A stretch of 15,411 bases of DNA from an uncultured Porphyromonadaceae bacterium. Lineage in GTDB: Bacteria; Bacteroidota; Bacteroidia; Bacteroidales; Muribaculaceae. This document shows positions 1-7,931 of the stretch, in pieces. The notes under the pieces are model-generated. The model had not been told where the DNA came from, did not search any database, and worked only from the letters and a program-made list of their open reading frames with translations. How positions within the stretch are numbered: the first letter of the stretch is position 1; every line of letters begins with the position of its first letter. The DNA lies in assembly GCA_902495075.1 (NCBI GenBank), contig CABUVO010000052.1:1-15411 (forward strand), written 5' to 3'. Position numbers and translations under genes: made by a program.

Positions 1-56
1 GAATACAGCTCCATGTATCTGAAAAACACGCTGCCATATAGTTCTAACTGTTCCAT
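1..56 (-). CDS. 5' end of an unrecognised gene leaving the window at the left edge (partial)
   Basis: An ATG at 56-54 on the minus strand opens a frame that stays open to the edge, giving MEQLELYGSVFFRYMELY. It is too short to assign to a family. It is called as a real gene start because a good Bacteroidetes promoter sits directly upstream: TAACTTTG at 72-65, with ATTG 20 nt before it. The ATG falls 8 nt after the -7 element, the same close arrangement seen for the abi gene in this window. It is divergent from the efflux operon at 358. Function unknown; the start itself is moderately secure. Confidence 0.5.
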   Translation of the reverse strand, partial: MEQLELYGSVFFRYMELY

Positions 57-64
57 AATAAGTG

Positions 65-96
65 CAAAGTTAGAAATATAGTCGCTTCGGTGCAAT
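65..96 (-). promoter_or_regulatory. Bacteroidetes-type promoter for the left-edge gene
   Basis: Reading the minus strand, ATTG (96-93) is followed by a 20-nt spacer and TAACTTTG (72-65), matching the -33 TTTG / -7 TAnnTTTG consensus with one change in the -33 box. The gene start follows 8 nt later, so the leader would be only a few nucleotides. The dispersed repeat (101-174) ends just upstream. Confidence 0.6.
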
Positions 97-100
97 ACGC

Positions 101-174
101 CATCGCGGACGGTTGTACCGTGAAACTTCCGGTCGATATGGGGTTATAACTATATGCCCTCTTCAAGGGCAGAA
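101..174 (-). repeat. Dispersed structured repeat, copy A (inverted and diverged)
   Basis: The reverse complement of this stretch matches the repeats at 13358-13431 and 15225-15298. Shared parts are the hairpin TGCCCTTGAAGAGGGCA (here 155-171, reverse complement), the TTATAACCCC block, and the CGACCGG block. It also shares with copy C the distal block GTACAACCGTCCG followed by GATG, which copy B lacks. There is a deletion of several bases in the middle relative to B and C. No protein signal is seen. It lies between the divergent left-edge gene and the efflux operon. Confidence 0.75.
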
Positions 175-184
175 GCAAAACGCC

Positions 185-225
185 ACTTCTTACTTCTTAC
201 TTATTACTTTTATATTCTACTTCTT
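185..225. repeat. Short heptamer tract ACTTCTT
   Basis: Four heptamers in phase (ACTTCTT, ACTTCTT, ACTTATT, ACTTTTA) run from 185 to 212, and one further ACTTCTT lies at 219-225. It is an intergenic low-complexity tract of the same 7-nt period as tracts at 1609-1780, 10611-10692 and 13579-13613, but of different sequence. Confidence 0.7.
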
Positions 226-251
226 CATTTAATGTACGGATTATCTTATCG

Positions 252-269
252 GTGTCCGAAATCGGACAC
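252..269. promoter_or_regulatory. Perfect inverted repeat, probable binding site of the operon's NtrC-type regulator
   Basis: GTGTCCGAAATCGGACAC has 7-bp arms around AAAT and is perfectly palindromic at the arms. Its centre lies about 79 bp upstream of the start predicted from the -24/-12 element at 312-329, the usual kind of distance for an upstream activator site of a sigma-54 enhancer-binding protein. No second copy was noticed in the window. That the regulator encoded at 6549 binds here is inference from position and symmetry. Confidence 0.6.
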
Positions 270-311
270 TCGCAAAACAACTATAATGCTAATTTACAAC
301 AATTTATGATT

Positions 312-329
312 TTGGCACGCATAATGTAA
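312..329 (+). promoter_or_regulatory. Candidate sigma-54 (-24/-12) promoter of the efflux operon
   Basis: TTGGCACG at 312-319 matches the -24 half of the sigma-54 consensus. Ten bases after the GG (314-315) comes GT (326-327) instead of the consensus GC, so the -12 half is imperfect. Transcription would start near 339, leaving a leader of about 19 nt before the ATG at 358. The palindrome at 252-269 and the GAFTGA-bearing regulator in the same operon support the call. No convincing TAnnTTTG promoter was seen in the same gap. Confidence 0.55.
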
Positions 330-357
330 CTCTTCAAGCGGAATTAACAATTGAATT

Positions 358-1605
358 ATGGATCGAGAGATTTCACCAAAAGAACAGAAAAAACGCAAAA
401 TAAAAAAGATAATGACGGTAGCGATACCGCTCATCATCATTTTTGCTGGAATAATATTATCCATTTCCTTTATGGCTCCGTCAATGAAGAGGGAAAGTCT
501 GGACTTCATCACCGTGGATAAAGGAACCGTTGAGACATCTGCCGATGCTTCGGGAAAAGTGGTTCCGGCTTATGAGTTGATTATCACCTCTCCGGTTGCC
601 ACCAGAATTATGGAAATATATTGTCATGAAGGCGACAATGTGAAGAAGGGAGAATCGCTTATGAAGCTCGATCTTGCCAGCGAGGAAACGGAACTTCAGA
701 ATCTTGCCGACCAGCGCATGATGAAACGTTACGACACGGAGCAGACAATCCTCGACAGCCGCACATATCTGACGAATCTTGAAATGCAGATCAAAGCCAA
801 GGAGATGTCGGTGGCTCGATTGAAAACGGAGACCGCCAACGAGCGACGCCTCGACAGTATCGGCAGCGGAACAGGCGACAGAGTGCGTGAGGCAGAACTC
901 GCCTACCAAACTGCCGTGCTTGAACTTGACCAGATGCGCAAGCAGCTGCACAATGAACAGCTCAGTCACGCCGCCGCCCGCAAGACCAAAGAACTTGAAG
1001 AGGGAATAACGGCAAAGAACCTTGCAGAGAAGAAACGTACACTTGATGACGCCCGCATAAAGGCTCCCGCCAATGCGACAATCACATATCTCAATTCTTC
1101 ATTGGGAACAAGCATCTCAGCAGGTGAAAAATTAGCTGTCCTCTCCGATCTCAACCATTTCAAGATCCTGGCTAGGATGCCGGAATCTAATGTAGACAAA
1201 CTGTCGCTCGGTTCGGAAGTAAACGTCAGAGTCGGGAAGAAAGCCCTCACAGGAAAAATCGGAACAATCACGCCCCAGTCCAATAACGGGGTAGTCTCGT
1301 TCACTGTGCTGCTCGATAATGACAGCGATGAACGATTACGCTCCGGCGTAAGAGCTGAAATCAATGTACTCTACGACATCAAGGAGGGGGTGGTGAGAAT
1401 ACCCAATGGTTCTTATTATCACGGTCCAGGGCAATATATACTGTTTGTCGACAACGGAGAGGGTGCCCTTGAACGACGCGAGGTTATGCTCGGAGACGGC
1501 AATTTTGATTATGTAGAAGTGCAATCGGGGCTGCGACCTGGCGAAAGGGTCGTAAAAAATGACCTCAGCGAATATAACAACCGCAAGAAAATCAATTTAA
1601 AATAA
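358..1605 (+). CDS. HlyD/MacA-family periplasmic adaptor subunit of an efflux pump
   Basis: A 415-residue membrane-fusion protein that would link the inner-membrane ABC permeases to the TolC-like channel encoded downstream. A basic N-terminus is followed by one membrane anchor (about residues 18-39). The first half of a lipoyl-like domain follows (about 53-104, with HEGDNVKKGESL), then a long charged, Glu/Lys/Arg-rich helical hairpin (about 105-230). The second lipoyl half contains IKAPANATIT and AGEKLAVLSDL (about 235-270), and a beta-barrel/membrane-proximal region ends the protein. Length and order are typical of MacA-type adaptors. It is first in the operon, just after the candidate sigma-54 promoter. 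An unusual 180-bp repeat-filled gap separates it from the ATPase gene. Substrate unknown. Confidence 0.9.
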   Translation: MDREISPKEQKKRKIKKIMTVAIPLIIIFAGIILSISFMAPSMKRESLDFITVDKGTVETSADASGKVVPAYELIITSPVATRIMEIYCHEGDNVKKGESLMKLDLASEETELQNLADQRMMKRYDTEQTILDSRTYLTNLEMQIKAKEMSVARLKTETANERRLDSIGSGTGDRVREAELAYQTAVLELDQMRKQLHNEQLSHAAARKTKELEEGITAKNLAEKKRTLDDARIKAPANATITYLNSSLGTSISAGEKLAVLSDLNHFKILARMPESNVDKLSLGSEVNVRVGKKALTGKIGTITPQSNNGVVSFTVLLDNDSDERLRSGVRAEINVLYDIKEGVVRIPNGSYYHGPGQYILFVDNGEGALERREVMLGDGNFDYVEVQSGLRPGERVVKNDLSEYNNRKKINLK

Positions 1606-1608
1606 TAT

Positions 1609-1780
1609 GTTAGGCTTTAGGCGTTAGGCATTAGGCTTTAGGGCTTTCCTACGTCGCTTATAATTATTAATATTTAGGCGTTAGGTATTAGGCTTTAGGG
1701 CTTTTCCTACGTCGCTTATAATTGTTAATTGCTTGATACTAATACCTAAAGCCTAAAGCCTAACACCTAAAACCTACAAC
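1609..1780. repeat. TTAGGCT-type heptamer repeats with a 57-bp tandem duplication and an inverted arm
   Basis: The gap between adaptor and ATPase genes is built of heptamers of the form TTAGGNN. A unit at 1616-1671 is repeated at 1673-1729 with few changes; each unit ends in CCTACGTCGCTTATAATT and a short AT stretch. The complementary form, CCTAAAG/CCTAACA units, runs from 1745 to about 1777. It can pair with 1674-1699 (26 positions, 3 mismatches), giving a long hairpin in the mRNA with a loop of about 45 nt. The same repeat type lies upstream of nhaA at 10611-10692. It has no coding potential. Confidence 0.85.
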
Positions 1781-1785
1781 AACTC

Positions 1786-2460
1786 ATGTCAATTATCAAT
1801 CTTGAAGGTGTGGAAAAAGTTTATCGCACCAAGGAAATCGAGACTGTTGCTCTCGAGAATGTGAATCTGCAAATCGACAAAGGGGAATTCGTAAGTATTA
1901 TGGGTCCCTCGGGATGTGGCAAATCAACGTTGCTCAACATCATCGGTCTGCTTGACAAAGCCAATAGAGGGAAAGTGGAAATCATGGGAAAAGAAACCAT
2001 AGATATGGGCGACAACGCTCTCTCCCATTTCCGTAATGCCAATATCGGATTCGTGTTTCAAAGTTTTCATCTCATCCCCTCGCTCAATGTTGCCGACAAT
2101 GTTGCGCTACCACTCCTCTATCGGAAAGACATAGGAGCCCGCGCAAGAAAGGAAAAGATTGACAAAGTTCTTGAACGCTTAGGTTTGTCACACCGCAAGC
2201 GTCATTTCCCTTCGCAGCTATCGGGAGGACAATGTCAGAGAGTGGCAATAGCCCGCGCAATTATTGGTGATCCGGAAATCATACTTGCCGACGAGCCTAC
2301 CGGCAATCTCGACTCAAAAATGGGAGCGGAAGTAATGGAACTCCTCCATCAGCTCAACAAAGAAGACGGACGCACAATAATCATGGTTACACACAACGAG
2401 GAGCAGGCTCGTCAAACCGACCGTATCGTTCATTTCCTCGATGGTCGCAGAATCGAATAA
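1786..2460 (+). CDS. ABC transporter ATP-binding protein, MacB/LolD type
   Basis: A complete 224-residue ATPase that would power the two permeases encoded next. Walker A GPSGCGKST is at 40-48, the Q-loop glutamine at 92 (VFQSFHL), the signature LSGGQ at 145-149, Walker B IILADE at 165-170, a D-loop NLDS at 174-177, and the switch histidine at 203 (MVTH). Size and motif spacing fit the LolD/MacB/FtsE clan rather than importer ATPases. In E. coli MacB the ATPase and permease are fused; here they are separate. The start ATG follows the repeat-filled gap, and the stop is 12 nt before the first permease gene. Confidence 0.95.
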   Translation: MSIINLEGVEKVYRTKEIETVALENVNLQIDKGEFVSIMGPSGCGKSTLLNIIGLLDKANRGKVEIMGKETIDMGDNALSHFRNANIGFVFQSFHLIPSLNVADNVALPLLYRKDIGARARKEKIDKVLERLGLSHRKRHFPSQLSGGQCQRVAIARAIIGDPEIILADEPTGNLDSKMGAEVMELLHQLNKEDGRTIIMVTHNEEQARQTDRIVHFLDGRRIE

Positions 2461-2472
2461 AGCATAGACGTC

Positions 2473-3759
2473 ATGAATAACTATATAAAACAGATTTGGT
2501 ATGAATTGCGCCATCAGCCGATGGTGACAATCACCTCTATCCTTGGCACGGCATTCGCGATTTTCCTCGTAATGGCTGTGTTTATGACCTCGTCGTTATC
2601 AACCGTGGCGGTAGCTCCGGAAAGTAACCGTCCTCGTTTTCTGGCAGGTCAGAATATACATATTTCAATGGGAGACTATGGCGGATCGGGAGGAATGTCC
2701 AATTCCACAGCTCAAAAACTTTATGGCAACCTCAAGGGGATTGAAAAAATAAGTTATGCAGGAGACTGGCCGGAAAACCGCGATGTGTCGGTAAAAGATG
2801 GCGATTGTGTCAGCATGTTGATAAAAAATGTCGATGATGTGTTTTGGGAGATATTCGATTTCAAATTCATTTCCGGTAAACCATTTGGCAAAGATGTGAT
2901 TGATTCGCGACTGAAAAAAGTGATTCTTTCCGAATCATCCGCCAAGAAACTCTTTGGAAACACTGATGTGATTGGAAAAGAGATAAAAATAAATCATATA
3001 CCATATGAGGTGCAGGGTGTGACAGCCAACACCAGTCCGTTGTTGCAGGAAAGTTACGCAAACATCTATCTTCCATATGCATCGGAAAGTGAAGATGATT
3101 TATGGCTGGAAGGTTTTGGAGGAAATACTCAGGTCTACATGCTCATGGAAGAGGGTGTGACCGATAAGGATATCCGCGATCAGGTGATAAGCCGTTATGC
3201 AACCCTCAATTCAACATTAAAAAAGGAGGGAAAGGAAGCCTTCTATCATCAGTCGCCATATACTGCCGAGGCTCTCGGAGTGGAATATGGATCCAATACA
3301 GACCCGGATATCGAAGGTCCACGCAGAATGAGATATGCAGTATATTTTGTGCTTCTGCTGCTGCCGGCGATCAATCTCAGCAGCATGACCCGAAGCCGTC
3401 TGCGTCGGCGTGTAGCTGAAATAGGAGTGCGCCGGGCATATGGAGCAACGAAATGGGGTATTCTCAACAGATTTCTGAGTGAGAACTTAGTGCTCACTCT
3501 TATCGGAGGAGTCATCGGACTCATCCTCTGCATCATCTTTGTTGCATTCTTCTCCAACCTTTTCATATCATATGGCGGAACTTTCGGATCGGGAGACATA
3601 CTGAGTGCCAACCCTACATTCAGAATGATGCTAAACTTTAAAACATTCGGCATTGCTCTGCTTCTCTGCCTGATTCTTAACCTTATAAGCACGGGGATGC
3701 CGGCATGGCGTGCGTCCCGCATAAACCCAGCCGAAGCAATCTCCGGTAAAAATGATTAA
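2473..3759 (+). CDS. FtsX/MacB-like ABC permease, first of a pair
   Basis: A 428-residue permease with the MacB layout: one N-terminal membrane segment (about 18-39), a large periplasmic domain (about 45-285), then three C-terminal segments (about 288-305, 337-360 and 389-412). Between the second and third segments lies the typical cytoplasmic coupling motif, RRRVAEIGVRRAYGATKWGI. The C-terminus WRASRINPAEAISG is also characteristic of this family. Only 3 nt separate its stop from the second permease, so a heterodimer with that protein is likely. The role is efflux of an unknown compound or cell-envelope substrate. Confidence 0.92.
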   Translation: MNNYIKQIWYELRHQPMVTITSILGTAFAIFLVMAVFMTSSLSTVAVAPESNRPRFLAGQNIHISMGDYGGSGGMSNSTAQKLYGNLKGIEKISYAGDWPENRDVSVKDGDCVSMLIKNVDDVFWEIFDFKFISGKPFGKDVIDSRLKKVILSESSAKKLFGNTDVIGKEIKINHIPYEVQGVTANTSPLLQESYANIYLPYASESEDDLWLEGFGGNTQVYMLMEEGVTDKDIRDQVISRYATLNSTLKKEGKEAFYHQSPYTAEALGVEYGSNTDPDIEGPRRMRYAVYFVLLLLPAINLSSMTRSRLRRRVAEIGVRRAYGATKWGILNRFLSENLVLTLIGGVIGLILCIIFVAFFSNLFISYGGTFGSGDILSANPTFRMMLNFKTFGIALLLCLILNLISTGMPAWRASRINPAEAISGKND

Positions 3760-3762
3760 ATC

Positions 3763-5013
3763 ATGAATAGAAATCTTTTAACTCAGATAAAGAATGAATG
3801 GCGCGACAATCTCTGGCTCGTGATAGAGCTGATGGTTGTATCAGTGGCTGTATGGGTTCTGGCGCTTACCTTATATATCGCTCTTCGACCCAAATTTGAA
3901 GAGAAAGGGTTTGACAGCGAAGATGTGTACAAGATCGCTATCAAGACACTCGACTCTGAAAGTCCGGAATATGTGGATATGGGGGAAGAGACGGAAAACA
4001 ACAATATTAACGACATTCGCATGTTGCTTGCGAGAATACGCAAATCACCTTACGTTGAGGTAGCTGCCTTATCATGCAATGCTCTCCCCTATCAATCCGC
4101 CTTCTCGGGCAACGAACTCAAAGTGCAGGGCAATGGAGATTCCGTAATTTATCATGGTAATCTGCGTATGGGCAGTCCTGAAATCGCACGTGTGCTCCGG
4201 CTAAAAAGTCGGGAGGGATTATCCGTAGAGAAAATAGAAGAGATTTTACGGAGGGGAGAGATACTGGTGTCCAATGGTGAGGTATATGCCCTCTCAGGTC
4301 TTGATGATGTCAAGGATCTCGTTGGCGGCACTGTTATGTTCATGGATACGGTCAATCCCAAACGAATAGGAGGCGTAATAGAATCCGTAAAACGTAATGA
4401 ATATGAAGTGAAATACGGCACCATTTTCATGGCTCTCGATGAAAATGACAACAATAAGATAAACAACAGCAGGGAAATCGGATTAAGAGTCAAACCCGGC
4501 ATGGGAAAGAAATTTGAGGAAGAATTCAACTCTTCTGCCGACATGCGCAGATTACGGAATGTCTATCTGACACAACTTACCGATATGGCAACCGCTAAAA
4601 AACTAAGTCATAATTACAGCGAAAACCAGGTGCGCCTTTGGACAGCCGGAATTGTTTTCCTTTTGGTGATAATTTTCCTCGGATTACTTGGCACATTCTG
4701 GTTCCGTATCAGACAAAGGTCAGGAGAAATAGCCCTCCGCAAGACTTGCGGCGCAACTTCTGGCGACATCTTCCGCAGAACCATCGGCGAAGGTTTGCTC
4801 CTGCTGTCGATATCCATAATCCCGGCAATCGCACTCGAATGGGTGATAAACCATTATTTCAATCTTATTGAAGATGATACGTACTATACCGCTGCGGTAG
4901 TAGCCCTCATATTCTCCATTTTCATCATGGTTCTGATGATAATAGCAGGAATTGCCTTCCCTGCCCGGAAGGCAATGAAAATCGAACCTGCAATAGCTTT
5001 AAAAGAGGAGTAA
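3763..5013 (+). CDS. FtsX/MacB-like ABC permease, second of a pair
   Basis: A 416-residue protein with the same architecture as its upstream neighbour but clearly diverged in sequence. The N-terminal segment is at about 18-40, followed by a periplasmic domain, then segments at about 293-314, 343-363 and 377-401. The coupling motif reads RSGEIALRKTCGATSGDI and the C-terminus ARKAMKIEPAIALKEE. Divergence between the two copies suggests an obligate heterodimer rather than recent duplication. The last codons and stop (4993-5015) are imperfectly repeated at 5023-5043, just before the next gene. Confidence 0.92.
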   Translation: MNRNLLTQIKNEWRDNLWLVIELMVVSVAVWVLALTLYIALRPKFEEKGFDSEDVYKIAIKTLDSESPEYVDMGEETENNNINDIRMLLARIRKSPYVEVAALSCNALPYQSAFSGNELKVQGNGDSVIYHGNLRMGSPEIARVLRLKSREGLSVEKIEEILRRGEILVSNGEVYALSGLDDVKDLVGGTVMFMDTVNPKRIGGVIESVKRNEYEVKYGTIFMALDENDNNKINNSREIGLRVKPGMGKKFEEEFNSSADMRRLRNVYLTQLTDMATAKKLSHNYSENQVRLWTAGIVFLLVIIFLGLLGTFWFRIRQRSGEIALRKTCGATSGDIFRRTIGEGLLLLSISIIPAIALEWVINHYFNLIEDDTYYTAAVVALIFSIFIMVLMIIAGIAFPARKAMKIEPAIALKEE

Positions 5014-5043
5014 TCCAACACGATAGCTCTAAAAAGGGTAATC
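4993..5043 (+). repeat. Imperfect direct duplication around the permease stop codon
   Basis: ATAGCTTTAAAAGAGGAG plus TAATC (4993-5015) recurs as ATAGCTCTAAAAAGGG plus TAATC (5023-5043). The second copy places a purine-rich AAAAAGGG stretch 9 nt upstream of the tolC-like ATG at 5048, so the duplication may have supplied a ribosome-binding-like sequence for that gene. Confidence 0.5.
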
Positions 5044-5047
5044 AAAT

Positions 5048-6529
5048 ATGAAGCTGAAACAATTTTTCTTATACACCGCTCTTTTCGTCTCCGTGCCCTT
5101 ATCAGGCGCGGAGGCTGAAGAGCTGCATCTCACTCTTGAAGAGGCGATCTCAAGAGCGCGGGTAAGCAGCGTGGACGCGGCGGTGGCTCTCGACGAACTA
5201 AAAACATCCTATTGGGAATATCGCTCCTATCGCGCGGAACTTTTACCGGAAGTTAATTTCTCCGCCACAATACCGGCATACCATCGTCAGTATTCTCCCT
5301 ACATGAACGATACGGGAAGCTACAGTTTCGTGCGAAACAATTATCTTCAAATGAATGGAGAGGTATCGCTGAGTCAGAACATCTGGTTCACGGGCGGTAA
5401 GATCTCGCTCAACACATCACTTGATTTCTTCCGGCAGCTCGACGGAGAGAAATACAACCGCTTCATGTCGATACCCGTTGCCCTCACTCTTTCGCAACCA
5501 ATATTCGGCGTGAACAATATCAAATGGAACCGACGCATAGAACCGGTAAGATATACCGAAGCAAAAGCGGCATACCTCAGTGCATCGGAAGATGTGGCTG
5601 TAAAGGCGATTGCCTACTATTTTCAGTTGCTCATGGCGGATGAAAACAGACTCATCGCATTGCAGAATCTCGAAAATGCACGCAAACTTTACGACGTTGC
5701 GAAAGAGAAACGTGAGATGGGACGCATCAGCGGCAACGATCTGCTCCAGATGGAACTAAACCTGCTGAACGCCGAATCAGAATTGACCGATTGCGAAAGT
5801 TCACGAAAAAGCTGCATGTTTCAGCTTCGCACGCTCCTCGACCTGAATGAAAACACCAACATTATCCCTGTTGCACCATCCGATGTTCCCCGAGCTGACA
5901 TCACTTATGAAGATGCTCTTCAGAAAGCACTCGAGCGCAATAAGCTCGCCGCCAATATCCGCCGCCGCCAACTCGAAGCGGATTATGAAGTGGCAAAGGC
6001 AAAAGGGAATATGCGCCAGATCTCGCTGTTTGCCCAGATAGGTTACACAGGCACAGACCGACGTTTCGGAGGAGCCTACTCCACGCTCAAAGGCAATCAG
6101 GTAGTGGAAATTGGTTTTGAGATACCGATTCTTGATTGGGGGCGCCGCAAAGGTAAAGTAAAGGTAGCGGAAAGCAACCGAAAGGTAACTGAAAGCCGGT
6201 TGCGACAGGAACGCGCCGATTTCGCACAGAATATATTCATTCTTGTGGAGCGTTACCGCAATCAGATGCGACAACTCGAAATAAGCCGGCGCGCCGACGA
6301 GATAGCGGCACGACGATATGCTGCCAATATCGAGACCTTCATGATCGGAAAGATATCCACCCTTGACCTCAACGACTCCCGAACAAGCAAGGATGAGGCA
6401 CGCAGGGAATTCATCAACGAGCTCTACCTCTTCTGGAATTACTATTACCAGATCCGGAGCCTGACCCTCTGGGATTTCTCCGCTCAGTCAGGAATCGATG
6501 CAGATTTCGAGCGAGATATTCAAAAATAA
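5048..6529 (+). CDS. TolC-family outer-membrane efflux channel
   Basis: A 493-residue protein with a signal peptide (hydrophobic stretch about 6-20, likely cut after AEA at 23). Two successive outer-membrane efflux repeats follow (roughly 27-210 and 230-430), rich in long amphipathic helices with heptad-like Leu/Ala/Arg content such as LLQMELNLLNAESELTD. The family trimerises to form the channel through the outer membrane and the periplasm. With the adaptor and the ABC subunits it would complete a tripartite pump from the same operon. It lies 34 nt after the second permease gene and 19 nt before the regulator gene. Confidence 0.92.
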   Translation: MKLKQFFLYTALFVSVPLSGAEAEELHLTLEEAISRARVSSVDAAVALDELKTSYWEYRSYRAELLPEVNFSATIPAYHRQYSPYMNDTGSYSFVRNNYLQMNGEVSLSQNIWFTGGKISLNTSLDFFRQLDGEKYNRFMSIPVALTLSQPIFGVNNIKWNRRIEPVRYTEAKAAYLSASEDVAVKAIAYYFQLLMADENRLIALQNLENARKLYDVAKEKREMGRISGNDLLQMELNLLNAESELTDCESSRKSCMFQLRTLLDLNENTNIIPVAPSDVPRADITYEDALQKALERNKLAANIRRRQLEADYEVAKAKGNMRQISLFAQIGYTGTDRRFGGAYSTLKGNQVVEIGFEIPILDWGRRKGKVKVAESNRKVTESRLRQERADFAQNIFILVERYRNQMRQLEISRRADEIAARRYAANIETFMIGKISTLDLNDSRTSKDEARREFINELYLFWNYYYQIRSLTLWDFSAQSGIDADFERDIQK

Positions 6530-6548
6530 TTGCTAACTTCGCAACACA

Positions 6549-7889
6549 ATGATTTTAATTGTAGATGACGACAAAGCCATAAGGCAATCTCTTGCACTTA
6601 TCCTCAAGCGCAAAGGTTATGAGACCCTTCAGGCGGAGAACCCGCAAGAGGCGCTATCCTTTCTGCGCGAACGCAAGTTTCAACTTGTGATCATGGATAT
6701 GAATTATTCCCTTTCCACCACAGGCGAAGAGGGTATACATCTTTTACGTCAGACAAAGATATTCCAGCCTGAAACGCCCGTAATTCTCATCACCGCCTGG
6801 GGAAGCATCGAGCTTGCCGTGGAAGGGATGAGATATGGAGCTTTTGATTTCATAACCAAACCCTGGAACAATCTGCTGCTGTTGCAAAGGATTGAAACCG
6901 CCATAAGCCTTTCTTCCGAACCGGATAAACCGAACGTCGACTCCTCTCATTTTGACAGATGCGGCTTTATCGGTAAGAATCCTCAGATTGAGGACTTGAT
7001 GAAAACCGTAGAACGAATCGCGCGCACGAATGCTCCGGTTCTTATCCTCGGTGAAAACGGCACCGGAAAAGAACTCATAGCAAATGCCATACACAGAAAC
7101 AGTCTCCGCAAGGATGCTCCTTTCGTAATGGTGAATCTTGGTGGCATCTCCACATCACTGTTTGAGAGCGAGATGTTCGGACATTCCAAGGGGGCATTTA
7201 CGGGGGCGGTAAGTGAACGCAAGGGACGTTTTGAAATGGCAGACAAAGGCACTATATTCCTCGATGAGATAGGCGATCTCAGTCAGGATTGTCAGGTGAA
7301 ACTGCTTCGAGTGTTGCAACAGCACACATTCGAACGTCTTGGCGAAAGCCGCGCACGAAAAACGGATATCCGTGCCATCTGCGCCACCAATGCGGATCTG
7401 GTGCAAATGGTAAAGGAACATACTTTCCGCGAAGACCTTTACTACAGAATCAACCTCATAACACTACGTATTCCTCCGCTACGCGAACGACGCGATGACA
7501 TTCCACTCCTTGTCCGTCATTTCATTGAGGCTGCGGCATCCTCTCATAATATTCCACAACCGGAAATATCTTCTGAGGCTATGGATTATCTTGTGCGCCT
7601 ACCCTATCCTGGGAATGTGCGTCAACTTAAGAATATGGTTGAACGGGCAGTTCTGATGTGTATCGACAACAGAATCGAAAAATCGGATTTTGAGTTTTTA
7701 GGAGAAGAGCAGCCAACAATTCCCACCTCTCTTTCCGGTGCGACCCTTGAGGATCTTGAGAAAACAGCGATAACGGAAGCTTTACAGAAATATGACGGCA
7801 ATCTTTCAAAAGTTGCCACAGCCCTTGGCATCACACGCCAATCCCTTTACCGCAAAATCGAAAAGCACGGTCTTGCTGCAGACAGCTAA
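6549..7889 (+). CDS. NtrC-type sigma-54-dependent response regulator
   Basis: A 446-residue enhancer-binding protein with three domains. The receiver (about 1-120) has the acidic pair at 6-8, phospho-acceptor Asp50, Thr82 and Lys104. The AAA+ domain (about 139-375) has Walker A GENGTGKE at 168-175, the sigma-54 contact loop GAFTGA at 215-220, and Walker B IFLDE at 236-240. The C-terminal Fis-type helix-turn-helix reads KVATALGITRQSLYRKIEKHG. All key residues are present, so it should be active. It is most likely phosphorylated by the kinase encoded next and acts at 252-269. A degenerate promoter element TAACTTCG at 6534-6541 could give the regulator-kinase pair some independent expression, but no good -33 box was found. 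Confidence 0.95.
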   Translation: MILIVDDDKAIRQSLALILKRKGYETLQAENPQEALSFLRERKFQLVIMDMNYSLSTTGEEGIHLLRQTKIFQPETPVILITAWGSIELAVEGMRYGAFDFITKPWNNLLLLQRIETAISLSSEPDKPNVDSSHFDRCGFIGKNPQIEDLMKTVERIARTNAPVLILGENGTGKELIANAIHRNSLRKDAPFVMVNLGGISTSLFESEMFGHSKGAFTGAVSERKGRFEMADKGTIFLDEIGDLSQDCQVKLLRVLQQHTFERLGESRARKTDIRAICATNADLVQMVKEHTFREDLYYRINLITLRIPPLRERRDDIPLLVRHFIEAAASSHNIPQPEISSEAMDYLVRLPYPGNVRQLKNMVERAVLMCIDNRIEKSDFEFLGEEQPTIPTSLSGATLEDLEKTAITEALQKYDGNLSKVATALGITRQSLYRKIEKHGLAADS

Positions 7890-7931
7890 TGCAATCCCGC
7901 AGCAACCAATAAGCATGCGATATAATTGATC

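Noticed and set aside
294..512. Minus-strand open frame across the adaptor start
   Set aside because: It overlaps the promoter and the first codons of a well-supported gene and has no recognisable features.
1609..1780. Telomere-like TTAGG repeats
   Set aside because: The repeats are internal to an operon, imperfect and partly inverted; nothing suggests a linear chromosome end.
2543..2558. TTGGCACG with GG-N10-GC, a better formal sigma-54 match than the one at 312-329
   Set aside because: It lies inside the first permease gene, has no palindrome upstream and no gene start after it; most likely chance.
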